Below, in pieces: positions 1 to 11,826 of a stretch of DNA of 64,000 nt. The DNA is taken from positions 2,399,426 to 2,463,425 of the forward strand of contig NW_019091365.1 of the NCBI RefSeq assembly GCF_001949145.1, written 5' to 3'. The notes under the pieces were generated by a model. The model had not been told where the DNA came from, made no database searches, and saw only the letters and a program-made list of their open reading frames with translations. The number at the start of each line of letters is the position of its first letter. Positions within the stretch are counted from its first letter, which is position 1. Source of the DNA: Acanthaster planci (taxonomy: Eukaryota > Echinodermata > Asteroidea > Valvatida > Acanthasteridae). A program made the translations under genes and the position numbers.

Positions 1-2348
1 CGTCAGAAATGCAATCATAGACACCGTCCACCCGATGCTCTTTGCACACTGAGCACAGCCAATCATCCTCTGGAACCTCTGTAAGGGGAGGATCCACACA
101 TTCTAAATGATACACTGCAGTACAGGTCTCGCAACACAAGAGGTCCCCAAGCTTGTGACATGCGCGACAATGATCATCGTATGTGATAGCCCCCTCGCTG
201 AGGATCTCTTCCCTGACCTTGTTGGAGGCTAGAAATTGGTCACAGAGGAACAGGAGCACTCTGAGTTTGTCGCGGACTGCAGCGAATGGGTAGTTGTCGG
301 CCTCAACATGAGGCAGTACGGAGAGGAATTCTTTGTCACTCTCTATGTAGCAACGAACAAGTTCGGGCCAGGTCATGCCGTCCAGGAAGAGCATCTGGAC
401 ATTGATGCTGTCCCGCAGGTCATGGGGTCCAAAAGTGGTGCCATTGCCATCCTCTTCCCGCATGAGTGCCCTCAGCAAGCAGGTGTGTGTCTCAGCGAGC
501 AGGTAGCACTGCTCATCACTGCCGAGTGCGGCACAGAAGTCCTCGAACCGGAACGGGGACAGGCGCAGCTGCTGGTGGAAGTGTCGCAGGACCTCGTACA
601 CGGCCAGTGCCACAGTGATGTCCTGCCGCTCAATGAGCAAGTCATCGCTACTTTTGGGCAGTTCCAAAATAGGGATGTCCTTTTCCTCCAGCCACGTTGG
701 TGAGGGTGGCAGGCTCAGCCGACTGGCAAACTTCCGCCGGCTCGGGGCACTGCTGGCCTCACTGTATGAGCTCTCCTCAGAGAACTCTGACAAGTTACCA
801 TCACCATCGGAATTTGAGACAGAGGATCGAGAGTCAAGGTCATAGTTGTCTTCTTCATCTGCTTCTAGTTCATCCATACTGCTCTCTTCCTCCTCATCTG
901 AGCTGTGCTTTGGTTTGGAATGTTTTTGCTTGCGTCGACCCTTCTCTGCCTTTTCTATTGGTTGCACTTTAGAACTTCGCTCAGAGGTTATCACCTCCTG
1001 AAAATGATGTAAAAAATTGCACTTGGGTATTTAAGTTTAGTGAAGTTTTACTATTCTTTTTCAACAATCAGTGGAATATATGCATATTGACGGCAACAAA
1101 TAATTTAAGAGGTTTGCTTCTACAATCCAATCCCCCCATTTTTCTTAGAAACTTCAAGAATCTGCCACAATAAAACATATTTGTACATAATCTTTCAAGG
1201 TGCAAAGCCACATGTAATTTAAAGTACTTGTGGCTACATGATGGTTACAAGTGGGTGCTCCCCTCTTTGATTCTGGAAAAAAACATTAATGAACTCTAGT
1301 TGGATTTGCATTAGTCAACATTACATGCGAAGTAAGATTTAAAAAAAGGGAAATCGTGGTAATAAACTGATTAAACTAATTTTTGACAAAAAATCTTTAA
1401 AAAAATTGTATCCTGATGCGACATGTACTTCCTTGAGACCATGTACGTTAAAAGCTACAAAGTTTATTGAGTGCTTGGCATTTTTAACTATTTTCTGGCA
1501 TTAAATTGGAAAGGCTTCTCACATTCAGATTCATCCACACCTACATGTCTGTCTTGTTTAAAAATTTGTAAAGAAAAAGGTGGCAACAGGATGAAACACT
1601 GTCTAAAAGTTCTTTTACTGATCCTTTGTACAATGTACACTGTGCAAATAGTAAAATTATAAGTGCAAAAATACTTAAATTTACATGTGTGATGTAGCTT
1701 GTAGGTAGAAAACTTTATCTGGTTAACGGTTTAACCATGTTAACCATCCTGACCTTGTTGTTTTGTGTTCTTGTTTCTTGTATTGATAACAGGTCTACAA
1801 GAAGTTACGGATTTAGGCTTTGCTTTTTAATTTATTGTTTCTGAAATTTAATTTTGCTTTGCTTTCTAAAGTTTTTAGGCCCTATAATTTTTTACAGCTT
1901 ATTGCATTCTTAAAAATTTTCTCATCATGAACATTTCTGTATAAACAACACAGGATTTATCACAAGTTACTTCTTAATTTTTTTGACAAACCTGAATCAG
2001 CCTCTTGCTTTTCCTAGCTGCCTCTCTTGGTGTCCGGGGTGATTTTGTGAGGAGACTTGCACCTCTTCCTCTCCCCCTCCCTCGGCCACGCCCACGGCCT
2101 CTCCCTCTACCGATGGCTGAAGAAGGGGACGACATTTGACTGGAAGCGCGGCTCATCGGTGTGCTGCACCTAGAACTAGCGGGGCTCCCTCCTCCTCCAC
2201 CGTCTTCTGCTTCTCGATCGCTGTCCCCGTAACCAGTCGCGCCACCGCGGCCCATGTTCTTGCGTTTGGCAGCGGGTGAGGAGCTGCTTCCCGCTCCTCT
2301 TCCAGCAACCAAAGATTTTGGCGGTCTCCCGCGACCCCGTTTTATCAT
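1..2348 (-). CDS. BPTF: BPTF/NURF301-like chromatin remodelling factor, 5' exons (partial)
   Basis: Large subunit of the NURF (ISWI) nucleosome-remodelling complex in the nucleus. Two coding exons are visible: 2348-1992 (119 codons, phase 0) and 997 down to the window edge. Exon 1 begins MIKRGRGRPPKS, an AT-hook-like start resembling vertebrate BPTF, and then has a long GR repeat (GRGRGRGRGR). Exon 2 opens with an acidic stretch and enters a DDT domain (LEEKDIPILELPKSS, SPFRFEDFCAALGS; from about residue 222). It then enters the first PHD finger (DHCRACHKLGDLLCCETC, about residues 394-440), with the zinc-binding Cys/His spacing intact. Splice sites are CAG|gtttgt and ttttcag|GAGGTG. An in-frame ATG further upstream at 2522 exists, but the homologous start is the one at 2348. 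The bromodomain and remaining PHD fingers lie left of the window. The identity is very secure. Confidence 0.93.
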
Positions 2349-3181
2349 TTTGCCACGATTTTTGTGCACCGTGCACAGCAGCGGTATGTTCCTCGTGCGA
2401 TGAGATGGTTTCCCGGGTTGGATGCTTTGCGGACTAGCGGTATTTTGGCGTTTATAATCCCGCTTGCATGTTGAATCTACGGTCAATCCGCCATTTTCCA
2501 AAGAATGACCACGTGACCTCATTAACTCTTTTTCCTACGCTATAACGAGAAATTTCAGTTATTTTTGTCGACCCCTTCCATTCGCTCCAAATATGTTGAA
2601 TAAAACCTTTTAACTTCTCATTTGGATTGACGACAGAAGTCTTGTAAATTCCAAAAAGGATAAAACAATTAAGAAAATTATTTCGGAACAAAAGCAACGA
2701 CTTATTTGATTGGCCAAACTAAGGTGGACGTGCTTGACCAGGCAAACCAGCACTGGTCAGAAAATTCATCTTCCGTTTCCGTTTATTCTTGAAAATAGGA
2801 CTATTTTGCTAAACTACAAAACTAACAACACTTTGTAAGATAAAACTGAAAAATTGATCGATGTGTCTCAGCAGGTGTGATGATATTTGTCAGAATTTGC
2901 TGCCGAGTAAATATGATTGCAAAGTGTAGCAAGGAAAAGAGTAGCCAATGGAAATGAACGTACTGTAATCATGCTGTTAATACAGGCCTGTGCAATGCGC
3001 GTGCGGTAAGCTAATCCTTTGCATGCATCCAATCGTACTCGTGGTGGCATTGTAAGCCGCCGCGGAGCATGCCCATCACGCGTCACGCGCTAGCTATCGC
3101 CCTGCCGCTACGTATGTTACCGCGTGTTGCGCCAGTCATGTCGGTGCAGAATTTGTGCATGTAGAACATGTATGTTAAATC
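2349..3181. promoter_or_regulatory. Divergent intergenic promoter region, BPTF / AIMP2
   Basis: These 833 bases separate the start codons of BPTF (leftward) and AIMP2 (rightward), so both promoters and 5' UTRs must lie here. A CCAAT-type box (ATTGG near 2709) and CpG-rich patches around 2990-3130 (for example acgcgtcacgcgc) are visible, with no TATA box in a convincing place. Use as a bidirectional promoter is inference from gene orientation; the transcription start sites cannot be read from the sequence. Confidence 0.55.
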
Positions 3182-5218
3182 ATGACACAGAGAAACGGTC
3201 CAGGAATGTTCAAAGTAGAGCCGTACTACGAGTTTAATCGCATCCCTGTCGATCTTCCTTCGTGTATGTTTAAAATGGCAAGCTACCACGAGCAATTAGG
3301 GAAAAAACAGGTAGGCTTATTCGGCCTATACCCAGGCAAGGCCCATATTGATATTTCTAATCGCATAAACCCTCGCACTCAAATGTCTGTGGGAAGAAAC
3401 ACTAACGGACGTGCCACTCAACTTGACCAACGCTGGTCTCGGGCAGAGCATGGAGGAAGGAATCAAAGTCCAACTTTTCCAATCTGTTACAAATGTCTGA
3501 ATATTTGGAATTCCATATGCCAAATTACTATTAGTTTGGCTGTGCTCCAAGGTTGAAGTTGTTTAACTTGATCTTTTTTAAATCTCAAAACAAGGATCAC
3601 CACTTAGACCCCAAACTCATCGAGCTAGAGCGCCGTCAGGAACACATCCTGCAAGAGTTGAAAGCCCTGGAAAATGATGTTGCTACCCTTGCAAGCAAAT
3701 TCAAGCCATCAGTTGATGTTTCAGTTGTTGGGCAGAAAGGCACAGATTTGGTAAACAAAAATTAGCAGAATAATAAACAAATTCATAAAACTGTCTTCTG
3801 AGAAAAAAGTTACATGTAGCAGAAGTTTAAGTCATGTTTTCATTTCTTTACCAGCCGTTGTTATAGTACAAAATATGCATTTATCATTAATATATTTATA
3901 CTTATTTTTGCAATTATAGTATATATGTTTTATTGGAAATGCTTGATGTATTCTCTGGAATTGATAAAGTTCAACCAAAGAAGGAGGCTAAGATTGAAAC
4001 TAAAAAGAAAACAATAACCATGTGACATCTTTTATATTAATTTTCCAGGGAAGCACAATCCATGACATTGTGGTCCATGCCAACCCAGCACAACCCCCAC
4101 TGTCGCTGATGGTGCTGTATGAGATGCTGAAACTGCACTTCAGTTGCAGGTCTGAGGTTCACATCCACTCGTCGGTGAAGTCCCTGCCGGACCAGCTGTT
4201 GACCTGTCTTGGGAACGGGGTGGAGCTGGCCCGAGGCGAGGCCCAGATATCCCTGACACTTATCTGGAAAGATGGTGAGTCACAGGTTTATGCACCACAG
4301 GCAAAATCGTCCCCCTCAGCCTAACGGTGTTCCAATACTCCAATGATGGTTGTGCAGTAAAGTGGATTTATGCCACACGCTAACCGTCACCGTATGATTT
4401 TCCAGTGTGAAGATGCTACAGGATTGTGCATCAATTGCCCGGGTGCTCTTGCACCAGGTACGTTTTGAGTAGATCCCGGTCCAGTTGCAGCACAAAATCT
4501 GAAAGAAGTTTAAGTGTAAACACAAAAGGTAAATGCACTAATATGAACAACACAGTGTTTGTGCATTTACAGAGCTTCAAATACTTTTCCGTAGTGAACA
4601 TGTATAGGCTCTTCATTTAGAACTTTGGGATTTCATCAACAGATCTTTGTTCATATCTCCACTACTCCTATATATATCAGTTTGAGGCCTGTGAGACCCA
4701 TTTGTTCATTCCTTCTGTGTATTGCTGAGCATATTAGTACAGCGTGATTTCACATTACGGGGCTCCTGTTTTTTTGTTGAGATAATTGTAGTCTGACTTC
4801 TTTGGTTCGTGTTGCAGTCTCCCATGGTCCAGTTCTGATGGTTGCAGTGCCCTCACAGTCACCCATCTATGGAGAGGCCAACGTTGCCCGCTATGTGGCC
4901 CGCCTCCTCAACCCGAGTTACGACACGATGGACATCGTCAGCGCGACCTCCGTGGACAACTGGCTGGATCTGGCAACCAACATGTTCCTCAAAGGCAACT
5001 CAAAGGAGAAATCAGCCAGCATGCGCTCGCTCAACTCCAGACTGGGCAAATGCGATTGGCTGGTGGGGTCCTCGGTATCCATAGCAGATGCTGTCTGTTG
5101 GAGTGCTGTGCAGAGTGCAGGGCAGGCAGCCAGTGCACCGGCTAATGTACAGAAATGGTTGAAGGCATGCGCCACTCATGACTTGTTCGAGATGGCGTCA
5201 GGACTCTTATCAGCATAA
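3182..5218 (+). CDS. AIMP2: AIMP2 (p38/JTV1), multi-tRNA-synthetase complex scaffold
   Basis: Scaffold protein of the cytosolic aminoacyl-tRNA synthetase complex. Exons are 3182-3310, 3595-3750, 4049-4274 and 4818-5218, together 912 nt (303 aa; human about 320). Phases are 0, 0 and 1, and every junction restores the frame. Exon 1 gives MFKVEPYYEFNRIPVDLPSC, matching the N-terminal synthetase-anchoring segment. Exon 2 has the leucine-zipper-like stretch LIELERRQEHILQELKAL. Exon 3 carries HDIVVHANPAQPPLSLMVLY and HSSVKSLPDQLL, family signatures. Exon 4 is the GST-C-like domain (GEANVARY, SKEKSASMRSLNSRLGK, ADAVCWSAVQ). The start could be 3182 or the in-frame ATG at 3206, which fits the family N-terminus better. 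It stands head-to-head with BPTF. The identity is secure. Confidence 0.93.
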
Positions 5219-6061
5219 CTTGGCTGTCATGCATGCAGAACTGATGCTGAATTATGGACTGGAGACTAGACAGTTCCACTGAGTTTCTTTTGCGAATTTC
5301 CGTTATTGCTCTTGTAGTCCTGGTTTTTTTGGTTGTAAGTTCTTGAGAATTCACAGTGCTTTGATGCCGAATGCTGTGAAGCAGAGATTTAACCTTGTAT
5401 TAGCCTCTACCAGCATGTGTTTGCCTACTACACGTTACATTGGTTGCTAATACCGACTAATAGAGTAAATCTGGGGTCAACATGATTTCTGGTCCCTGAA
5501 GTAACAAAAGACACCTCTTCCTTTATTCATTAAGAGTAACATAGCTCTTACAATTCAAAACAATAACCTGTCAAGTGCCTTTTTTTCATAGAAATTTGTT
5601 TTTCTTGCTTGTTTCTATAAATGTGTTTGAGCAAGACAGCCTCAACTGGTGTATTCACTCATTAGTTTCTGAACACACATTGTAACTTGCTTTGTCTTTA
5701 CTACTTAATCAGGAGTACACATTGTTACACAAGGAGTTCTGCATCATGTCACAAATAAATATTTCCTCGTTTTTAATTTTAACATGCAAATTCCTGTATT
5801 TTGTTATTTTAAAACCGATTCAATTTTGTCCGTTTGTTCGTTCTTTTTATTTCATTTACAAAACTTATTTAGATCTACCTTTCTTCCAACAATGTAACTG
5901 CACGGTTGTGTGTCGATTCTTTCTAGGAAGTCTCAAACGAAGCAGTGTCCAAACGTTATGTTGAAAACTTTTTTTAAGCTCTTGAGCAGAATCAAAATTT
6001 CGAGGATTAAATCCTTCGTGCCGAAAGAGGGCGCTATACACAAAACATTGGGGAGAAAATA
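5219..6061 (+). other. AIMP2 3' UTR and AIMP2-PIGX spacer
   Basis: An AT-rich stretch of about 840 bases with no convincing coding sequence. A polyadenylation hexamer AATAAA lies at 5754-5759, about 540 bases after the AIMP2 stop, and is the best candidate 3' end. The small open frames here have no recognisable similarity and poor coding composition, so I read them as chance. Confidence 0.5.
5754..5759 (+). terminator. Candidate AIMP2 poly(A) signal
   Basis: Canonical AATAAA on the coding strand about 540 bases downstream of the AIMP2 stop codon, followed by T-rich sequence. The assignment rests on position only. Confidence 0.4.
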
Positions 6062-6071
6062 CAAGATGGCG
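6062..6071 (+). promoter_or_regulatory. YY1-type core promoter motif ahead of PIGX
   Basis: The sequence acaagatggcgc matches the AAGATGGCG YY1 motif that in animals often sits at or just downstream of TATA-less transcription starts. It is about 200 bases upstream of the PIGX start codon and also creates the ATG of a 28-codon upstream open frame (6066-6152). Confidence 0.45.
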
Positions 6072-6263
6072 CTCTCCATGAGTGAAGTTGTTTGCCAGGA
6101 ACTCCTATCCATTCTTGCTGCATACAGTACTTCAGATAGGAATCATTGCTGATAAAACGAACTATAACTTGATAAAGCTGATTTTCCACGCAACTGTTGT
6201 TTTAAAACCAAAACAAAAACTTAAGTTAATTAGAAATTTGACTGAAATTCGGATCAAACGAGA

Positions 6264-9200
6264 ATGTTTCCCAGTTACTGCGTCGTCTGCTCCAGATTCA
6301 CGGTGTTTTTGTGGGCCACGGTTCTGACACAAACGCCTTTGTACCTGTGTGACACAGTCCGTGATCGCAATGACTTAAAAGGACTGCGGAATGAAGTCAA
6401 AGAACTATTATTATCGATTGGTGAGTTAATTACCATGAATTCTTCAATCGTCATAAGTTGACCTAACGTTAGATTTAAATAAGCACTTGGCAAATCTTCT
6501 CTATTTAATTTGCACATACTTTCCTCCAGAAAGTGAACACCCAAATGAGAAATCTTGCAGTGTCATCCCTAAGCGTGTTCAGTTCTCAAGATTTTCAGAG
6601 AAACATGGATTCCACAGGTAATTTTTGTGACTCTTTCTTTGCCGTTTGTTTACGTTTCTTCAGCATGAATGCATGCACGTGTAGGCCCCAAATTTCTTCA
6701 AAGTTCTTGACATTTTGATAATCATCTTTCTAGTCAACTGCTGAAAGTTTGAAAGTTTTTGCTTCAGACTTGTGCTTTAGTAATTGTTTGTGTTTTCTCT
6801 AGGGACATCCATTCCTCACTGAGTATACTGCTTGATCCTGCCCATCACTGCACTTCTTGTGACCTTCTCTTAATTGAGAGCCTTCCCAGTGGACTGTTTG
6901 TTGACCTTTACCAGGCAGCCAGTGCAGTTGAGTTTGGAGGACCCCAGGTGAAGGCTTTCATAGCTCTCCATTCTTTACGAGCGGAAAACAGTGTATCTGA
7001 CATGGTTGAAACAATCTTTTTTTTTTAATCATACCAAATGAAAAATTGACTAAATGAAAAAGTTTAAAATCATCACAAAGATATGTCAGCGACAAAATCA
7101 TAAAAAGATTTCTTCACTCACTGTTTCCATCTGTATAAAAATACATATTTCCATGGTGTCTTGTCTTTGTTCAGATTCTTGCATTTGAAGAAATAGACCT
7201 GGAGAAACCAGCCTACCTCTCTGGTGGACACACCATTCTGGTCTATCCCTCCAGCCCATCCCAGATAGTCGCACTCAATAGTGAATTCAGAGTGAATTTC
7301 ACCATTGAGATGCCTGTCCATCTGAGATATCACAGACCGTCCTCAGATACGGCCATACACTCGGCCCACATTTCCATGCTGGCACCTTATCTATTGATTC
7401 ACTGCACAGGTATGCATTTCACCAGAAGATGCCTTTTCTTTGTCAAGGTTTTAAGGCAGGCAAGTCAGATGTTTTATGTTTTTGCCAGAAATCGTAACAC
7501 ATTATGCAATGCAGGGTTGTTGATTTTTTTTTTCATTTTTATAAAAATTTGAGACAAGTTGGCTCAAATGTCTATTCAAAAGAAAGCAAATTAGCTGCAT
7601 GTGTAATAGTTTTCTTTTATTTATTTGTTTTGTTACAAAATTTAACAAATTTGGATGTAAATTAAGAAATTTAAATCAAGTAATTTGATTAAATTCACAA
7701 ACCACCATGTCTTGTCCTTAACGAAATGCATGCAATATACCACCTACCGGTACATGTAACCGCAGAGAAGACAATTCATTCAGAGAGAAGTACATGCACG
7801 TACATATATACCAGGGATAAAGTGCATACCGAAGTTTTGACAAAAGTAGAGTTCACAAGAATTTGTTAATAAGATACTTATGAATGCATCAAATGACTAA
7901 TGAGTGAGAAACATGCAGTGAGCAGCAAGTACATGCATTTATTTTGCATGCTACATGTGCACCTGTCATGCCTGTACAAAATGCTGGTAATTTACTTTGC
8001 TCTACATGTACGTGCAAAAAGCAGTCTCATTTTGTTAGTGATCCAGCTCCACAGAGCAATGATTTAGGCTTGATTACAAATCACTTTATTACATGTAAGG
8101 GCAACGTTAAGGACTAACGTTTCTAATCTCAATAAAATACACGTATACTTGAAGATATGTAAAAGGTTGATGTACACTGATATGTTCACCATGGAGGATG
8201 GACACAGAAGGAGTTGGAACTGCCTGGGCTATAACATCTGACCAATTATCGCTTTCTGGCATGCCCGGTATGTCCATAGCCAGAACACAGCGAATGCTTG
8301 CTACGCACCACCAGTTTCACAACCATAAGCCCCATTTGTACCCCAAGATCATCGCCGCAATTTTTCACTGGTAATCTGCATCCTTAAAACGTACACTGCA
8401 GTATAGGAAGTTGAATATTCATGCCATTGGTGGTGCTTGGTATGACCTGAAAACAACATCAAATTTAATGCTTGTGCAGTTGCTTGTATTAGGCTGTGTG
8501 CCTTTAGTGTTCATGCACAGTCATTACCATTTGCCAGTATCAAACGCTTTCTTCTGGAGTTTTGGGAATGAATAGCCAAGTTGTTTATAAGATATTATGT
8601 TTTATTTGAATCATTATCATTATGGCATTTATACAAATAGGTATTTCATGAGCATTGTGCATTTTGTTCGTTATGAACTTAACTGTCCAGTGATGGTCAA
8701 CGTGTTGGCCAGTCTTAGCCAAATTTGTACAAAGACTTTGAACACTTATGTTTTGGAAAGACAAAATAAAATTACAAACATTGCATGGATAATGGAACAG
8801 CGTATCAAAGTAAAAAGTTTATTCACGATGGCAAAAGTAGATCTAATATTAGAGACTTTTTGCTCTCTATTTCCTGGTCACGGTGATAAGTTGTAGTTAA
8901 TTGCAAACAAAATACACAAAATATTGCTGGGATATTACTGGCTAAGCTGCAGGCAGTGATCAGGCATTTTTGGAATGTTTACCTATTGTTTGTCTAACTG
9001 GGCGGCATTGCTCATCGAGCACTTTGATGTGCCAGAGTTCTAACTCCTGTGTCCTTTATGGTTAAACTCTGAAGTGGGCAATTTAAATGAAGTAAAATTA
9101 AATCATGATTGTAAATCCTTCGCATCAAATACACTTACTGAATCCAAAAAATATAGGCAGTTCGACACAAACTTGTATTTCCTTTGGCAGATATATCCCT

Positions 9201-10514
9201 AACTACTGCAAATATTGATATGGAACTTATATGAATGGATAGGGGAAAATTTGGACAGAATTGAACACAAAATCTTGCCAACCCAGATTTTGTGTAGAAT
9301 TCATACATCCTTAACACTCGGAACTGGAAGGCTCACAGAGGGGGAATTTGCTGTTTAATTTCAAAATGTCAAATCAAAAATTGAAAAATTTTGCCTTTTT
9401 ACCCAAAAAATTGAATGTTGATTTAAATCGGTGATTTTTTTTCAAAAAATCATTTGATTGAAATCGGTGATTTAAATCAAGGTGGTTTAGATCAGACAAC
9501 CCTGACGCAAAGAAGTTGATTGCTTGAGTAAAATGGAAAACAAATGTAACTTTTTACAGGCACACTTGTACGCCTCTGATGAACAATTTTGAAAGGCTTT
9601 AAATCAAGTTGATAATGAACAGTGGCCCTTCTGGTTACAACTCTGAGACACCCCAATAAATTGCTCAGGGCAAAATGTTCAGACAAGACACTAATTCAAA
9701 AATAGACTTTGAAATCAGGATTAAAATGTGGCAGTTTGGGGGGAAATGCGAATCCCACTCCAACACACAAATTAAAAAAAATAAAGTGCACTACTTTGAT
9801 GTCTTGTACGACTACAGTAGATTTTAAGTCATGCACAAATACGGAGGAAGGCAACAATGCATGTATTGATGGTTTCCAATATGAATGACACTGCAGGGAC
9901 ATCTGCCATTGGGACACATGTAACAGATGAGGATCTATCAGGCCTGCTGTACAGAGCCCCATGCAATGCAACTTCCAAGACCAGCTGTCTGTGGAGGCTC
10001 TTACCACAAAATCCCAAGGTGTGTTTAGGAATGGGGTTTGGGTGGTGGTGAAGTGGTTCTTCTCACCACGGTGACCTGATTTGAAGGCCTGCTGTGGTCA
10101 GTGTTTTGTAGTCTACAACCAAAACCACTTCTTTTTTTTAAATCAGGGTATATGATTTCAAATTTTAAAGTTGACTTGAAAGTTGCAACCAAGTGTTTAC
10201 ATGTACGTGTCAATAGCCACTGTGCCAGTCATGGGCAAATTTTCACAGCAAGTACATGTACGCTGATTGTTTCCCAATTTCTACCAGTATTTTTGGCATA
10301 GGTATGAATATACCTTTAGAAACGTTTTACAGTTGTGGTACATGTACTTTTCTTGGCCCAACAGGAGAACAGTGTGTTGCATTTTGACGTTCCCATTGGG
10401 CAGCAGCATCACACCTTGGTTGTCACCACGGTAACGATATTGGCAACTGTAGCAGGAACTGTGGCTCTGCTTGTAACGATGCTCAAGACCTCTGCCAAGG
10501 CCAAACCTGACTGA
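6264..10514 (+). CDS. PIGX: PIGX, GPI mannosyltransferase I stabilising subunit
   Basis: ER membrane protein that stabilises PIGM, which adds the first mannose to GPI anchors. Exons are 6264-6420, 6530-6617, 6803-6947, 7175-7409, 9897-10018 and 10365-10514; the sum is 897 nt (298 aa) with consistent phases 1, 2, 0, 1 and 0. The N-terminus (MFPSYCVVCSRFTVFLWATV) looks like a signal peptide. Family landmarks are GFHR at the exon 2/3 junction, LPSGLFVDLYQ, the motif PVHLRYHRPSSD (human PVHCRYHRPHSE), and a lumenal Cys-rich segment. One transmembrane helix lies near the C-terminus (VVTTVTILATVAGTVALLVT), followed by a short basic tail. Intron 4 (2.5 kb) holds a hAT-like insertion. The start codon is the least certain part, since human PIGX itself uses a non-AUG start. 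Confidence 0.88.
7512..9504. mobile_element. hAT-like non-autonomous DNA transposon in PIGX intron 4
   Basis: The element starts CAGGGTTGTTGAT and ends with the inverted copy ATCAGACAACCCTG. The flanks are ATGCAATG (7504-7511) and ACGCAAAG (9505-9512), which match at 6 of 8 positions, as expected of an aged 8-bp target duplication of the hAT superfamily. Subterminal AT-rich blocks (gatttaaatc, aaaccacc) occur near both ends. The ~2 kb interior contains only short unrecognised open frames and no transposase motif that I can see, so it is non-autonomous or decayed. Termini and duplication are direct observation; the family is inferred from them. Confidence 0.6.
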
Positions 10515-11475
10515 ATTATTGATGAACCACGTCAAACTTGTCAAAAGACAAGTTCAAGTTGAACATTATGGAGATAGTGAGCTCAATTTTAATACAACTA
10601 GGTGCCAAGTGCATGTAAAGTGTGCTCATCAAATGTTTTAAACTGAAGATCTCCATCAGTAACCAGGATAGGCTCTGTCTGGCCTAAATTGATGCTGTCA
10701 GGAAATAAAGACATCAATCAGACCATGTCTTCTTCACTCATTATCATCCTGTAATTGACACAAATGCAATGTTGGGATGATCAGATATAAATAAATAGAC
10801 TCAGAAAGTCCCTAACAGCAGAAGCACTGTACCCGACCAGTTTCTGTTCAGAAACCCATCACAATCATGGGCCAGATACAGTACCTTAACAGCAGTAAGC
10901 TTTTCAGTGAGTGGAGAACAGATCCGAACCATAATTGTCAAACAATGGGTCTGTGAAGGTTCATAAAACTTGTTTTAGTATACTTATGTCAAAAGTTTAA
11001 GATAACGGGGGTTGTTTTAAAAAAGATGATGGTTCTCTGGGACCCTCACAGATATAGTAAGTGCAAATTTAATAGAAAGTGAGAAACTCGGTAACCTAAT
11101 GTACTTTTTGGGAATGATTCATCAAACTAGTCTGGCATGAAAATCAGCAACTGTATGATTTTTAAAAAATTAAGGGAGATTTATCTTTTTTGTACTTTAA
11201 CCCTCCTTTTACTGCAACCATCAAAAATTCCTTCCACTTGATTTCCCCCCGTACACAGACACATATGGGGAATTTGACAGATTTTGACTGATATGACAAC
11301 TGTGTCAAGGATGTGTCTTTGCATAAGAGGGTCAAGTCATTTATTGTTGTATTGTTTCAAAGATTCCTGAAAATAAAAATCTCAACAGGTGAAACTGAGA
11401 AACACAAATCTATACACTTATATACATACATGCGTGCAAGTGTCACGCATACATGGATACATGTATGTGTGCAAG
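10515..11475. other. PIGX 3' UTR and spacer
   Basis: Non-coding region downstream of PIGX. AATAAA hexamers on the plus strand at 10704-10709 and 10790-10795 are candidate PIGX polyadenylation signals. The rest is AT-rich, and no other gene is visible. It ends at the MITE that begins at 11476. Confidence 0.5.
10790..10795 (+). terminator. Candidate PIGX poly(A) signal
   Basis: AATAAA 276 bases after the PIGX stop codon. A second copy at 10704-10709 is an alternative. Confidence 0.4.
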
Positions 11476-11697
11476 TGTTGTGCACAATCAGTCAATCTGC
11501 GTGATGGCTCAATCTTTGTGTAATCAGTCAATTTTATTGCATGATTTACTGATAATTCCACTATCAGCCAATTGCCTTTTCTGTCCAATTTATGATTGTG
11601 AAAGACTGCTTTGAAAAAGGTTAGAGTACATGTAAGAGATTTCATACATTATTGATAACACAGTGCGATTAAGCAGATCGACTGATTGTGCCCAACA
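11476..11697. mobile_element. MITE, copy 1 of a two-copy family
   Basis: About 222 bases with terminal inverted repeats: left tgttgtgcacaatcagtc, right gactgattgtgcccaaca. A related copy occurs at 30944-31173; the two share interior blocks such as tttattgca(t/c)gattt and gtgaaagactg. No coding capacity. A minus-strand AATAAA (plus-strand 11533-11538) inside it lies 289 bases past the zinc-finger stop and could serve as that gene's poly(A) signal. Confidence 0.6.
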
Positions 11698-11826
11698 AAT
11701 TTCTATGTAAATACTCAATTCAAAATTCCCCCACTGACTTTTTTAAATACTGTTGATGGTTGTAAGGCTCGATATGGTTATCTTGGAAGTCCACTAAATT
11801 TACTGTAAACTGTTGTACAGTTGCAG

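Noticed and set aside
1974-2522. Longer BPTF start at 2522
   Set aside because: The extra 58 residues do not resemble the family, and MIKRGRGRPPK at 2348 matches the conserved N-terminus; kept only as a possibility.
8597-8896. 99-codon frame inside the hAT-like element as a transposase remnant
   Set aside because: I saw no RNase-H-like DDE or hAT dimerisation motif, so I did not call it coding.
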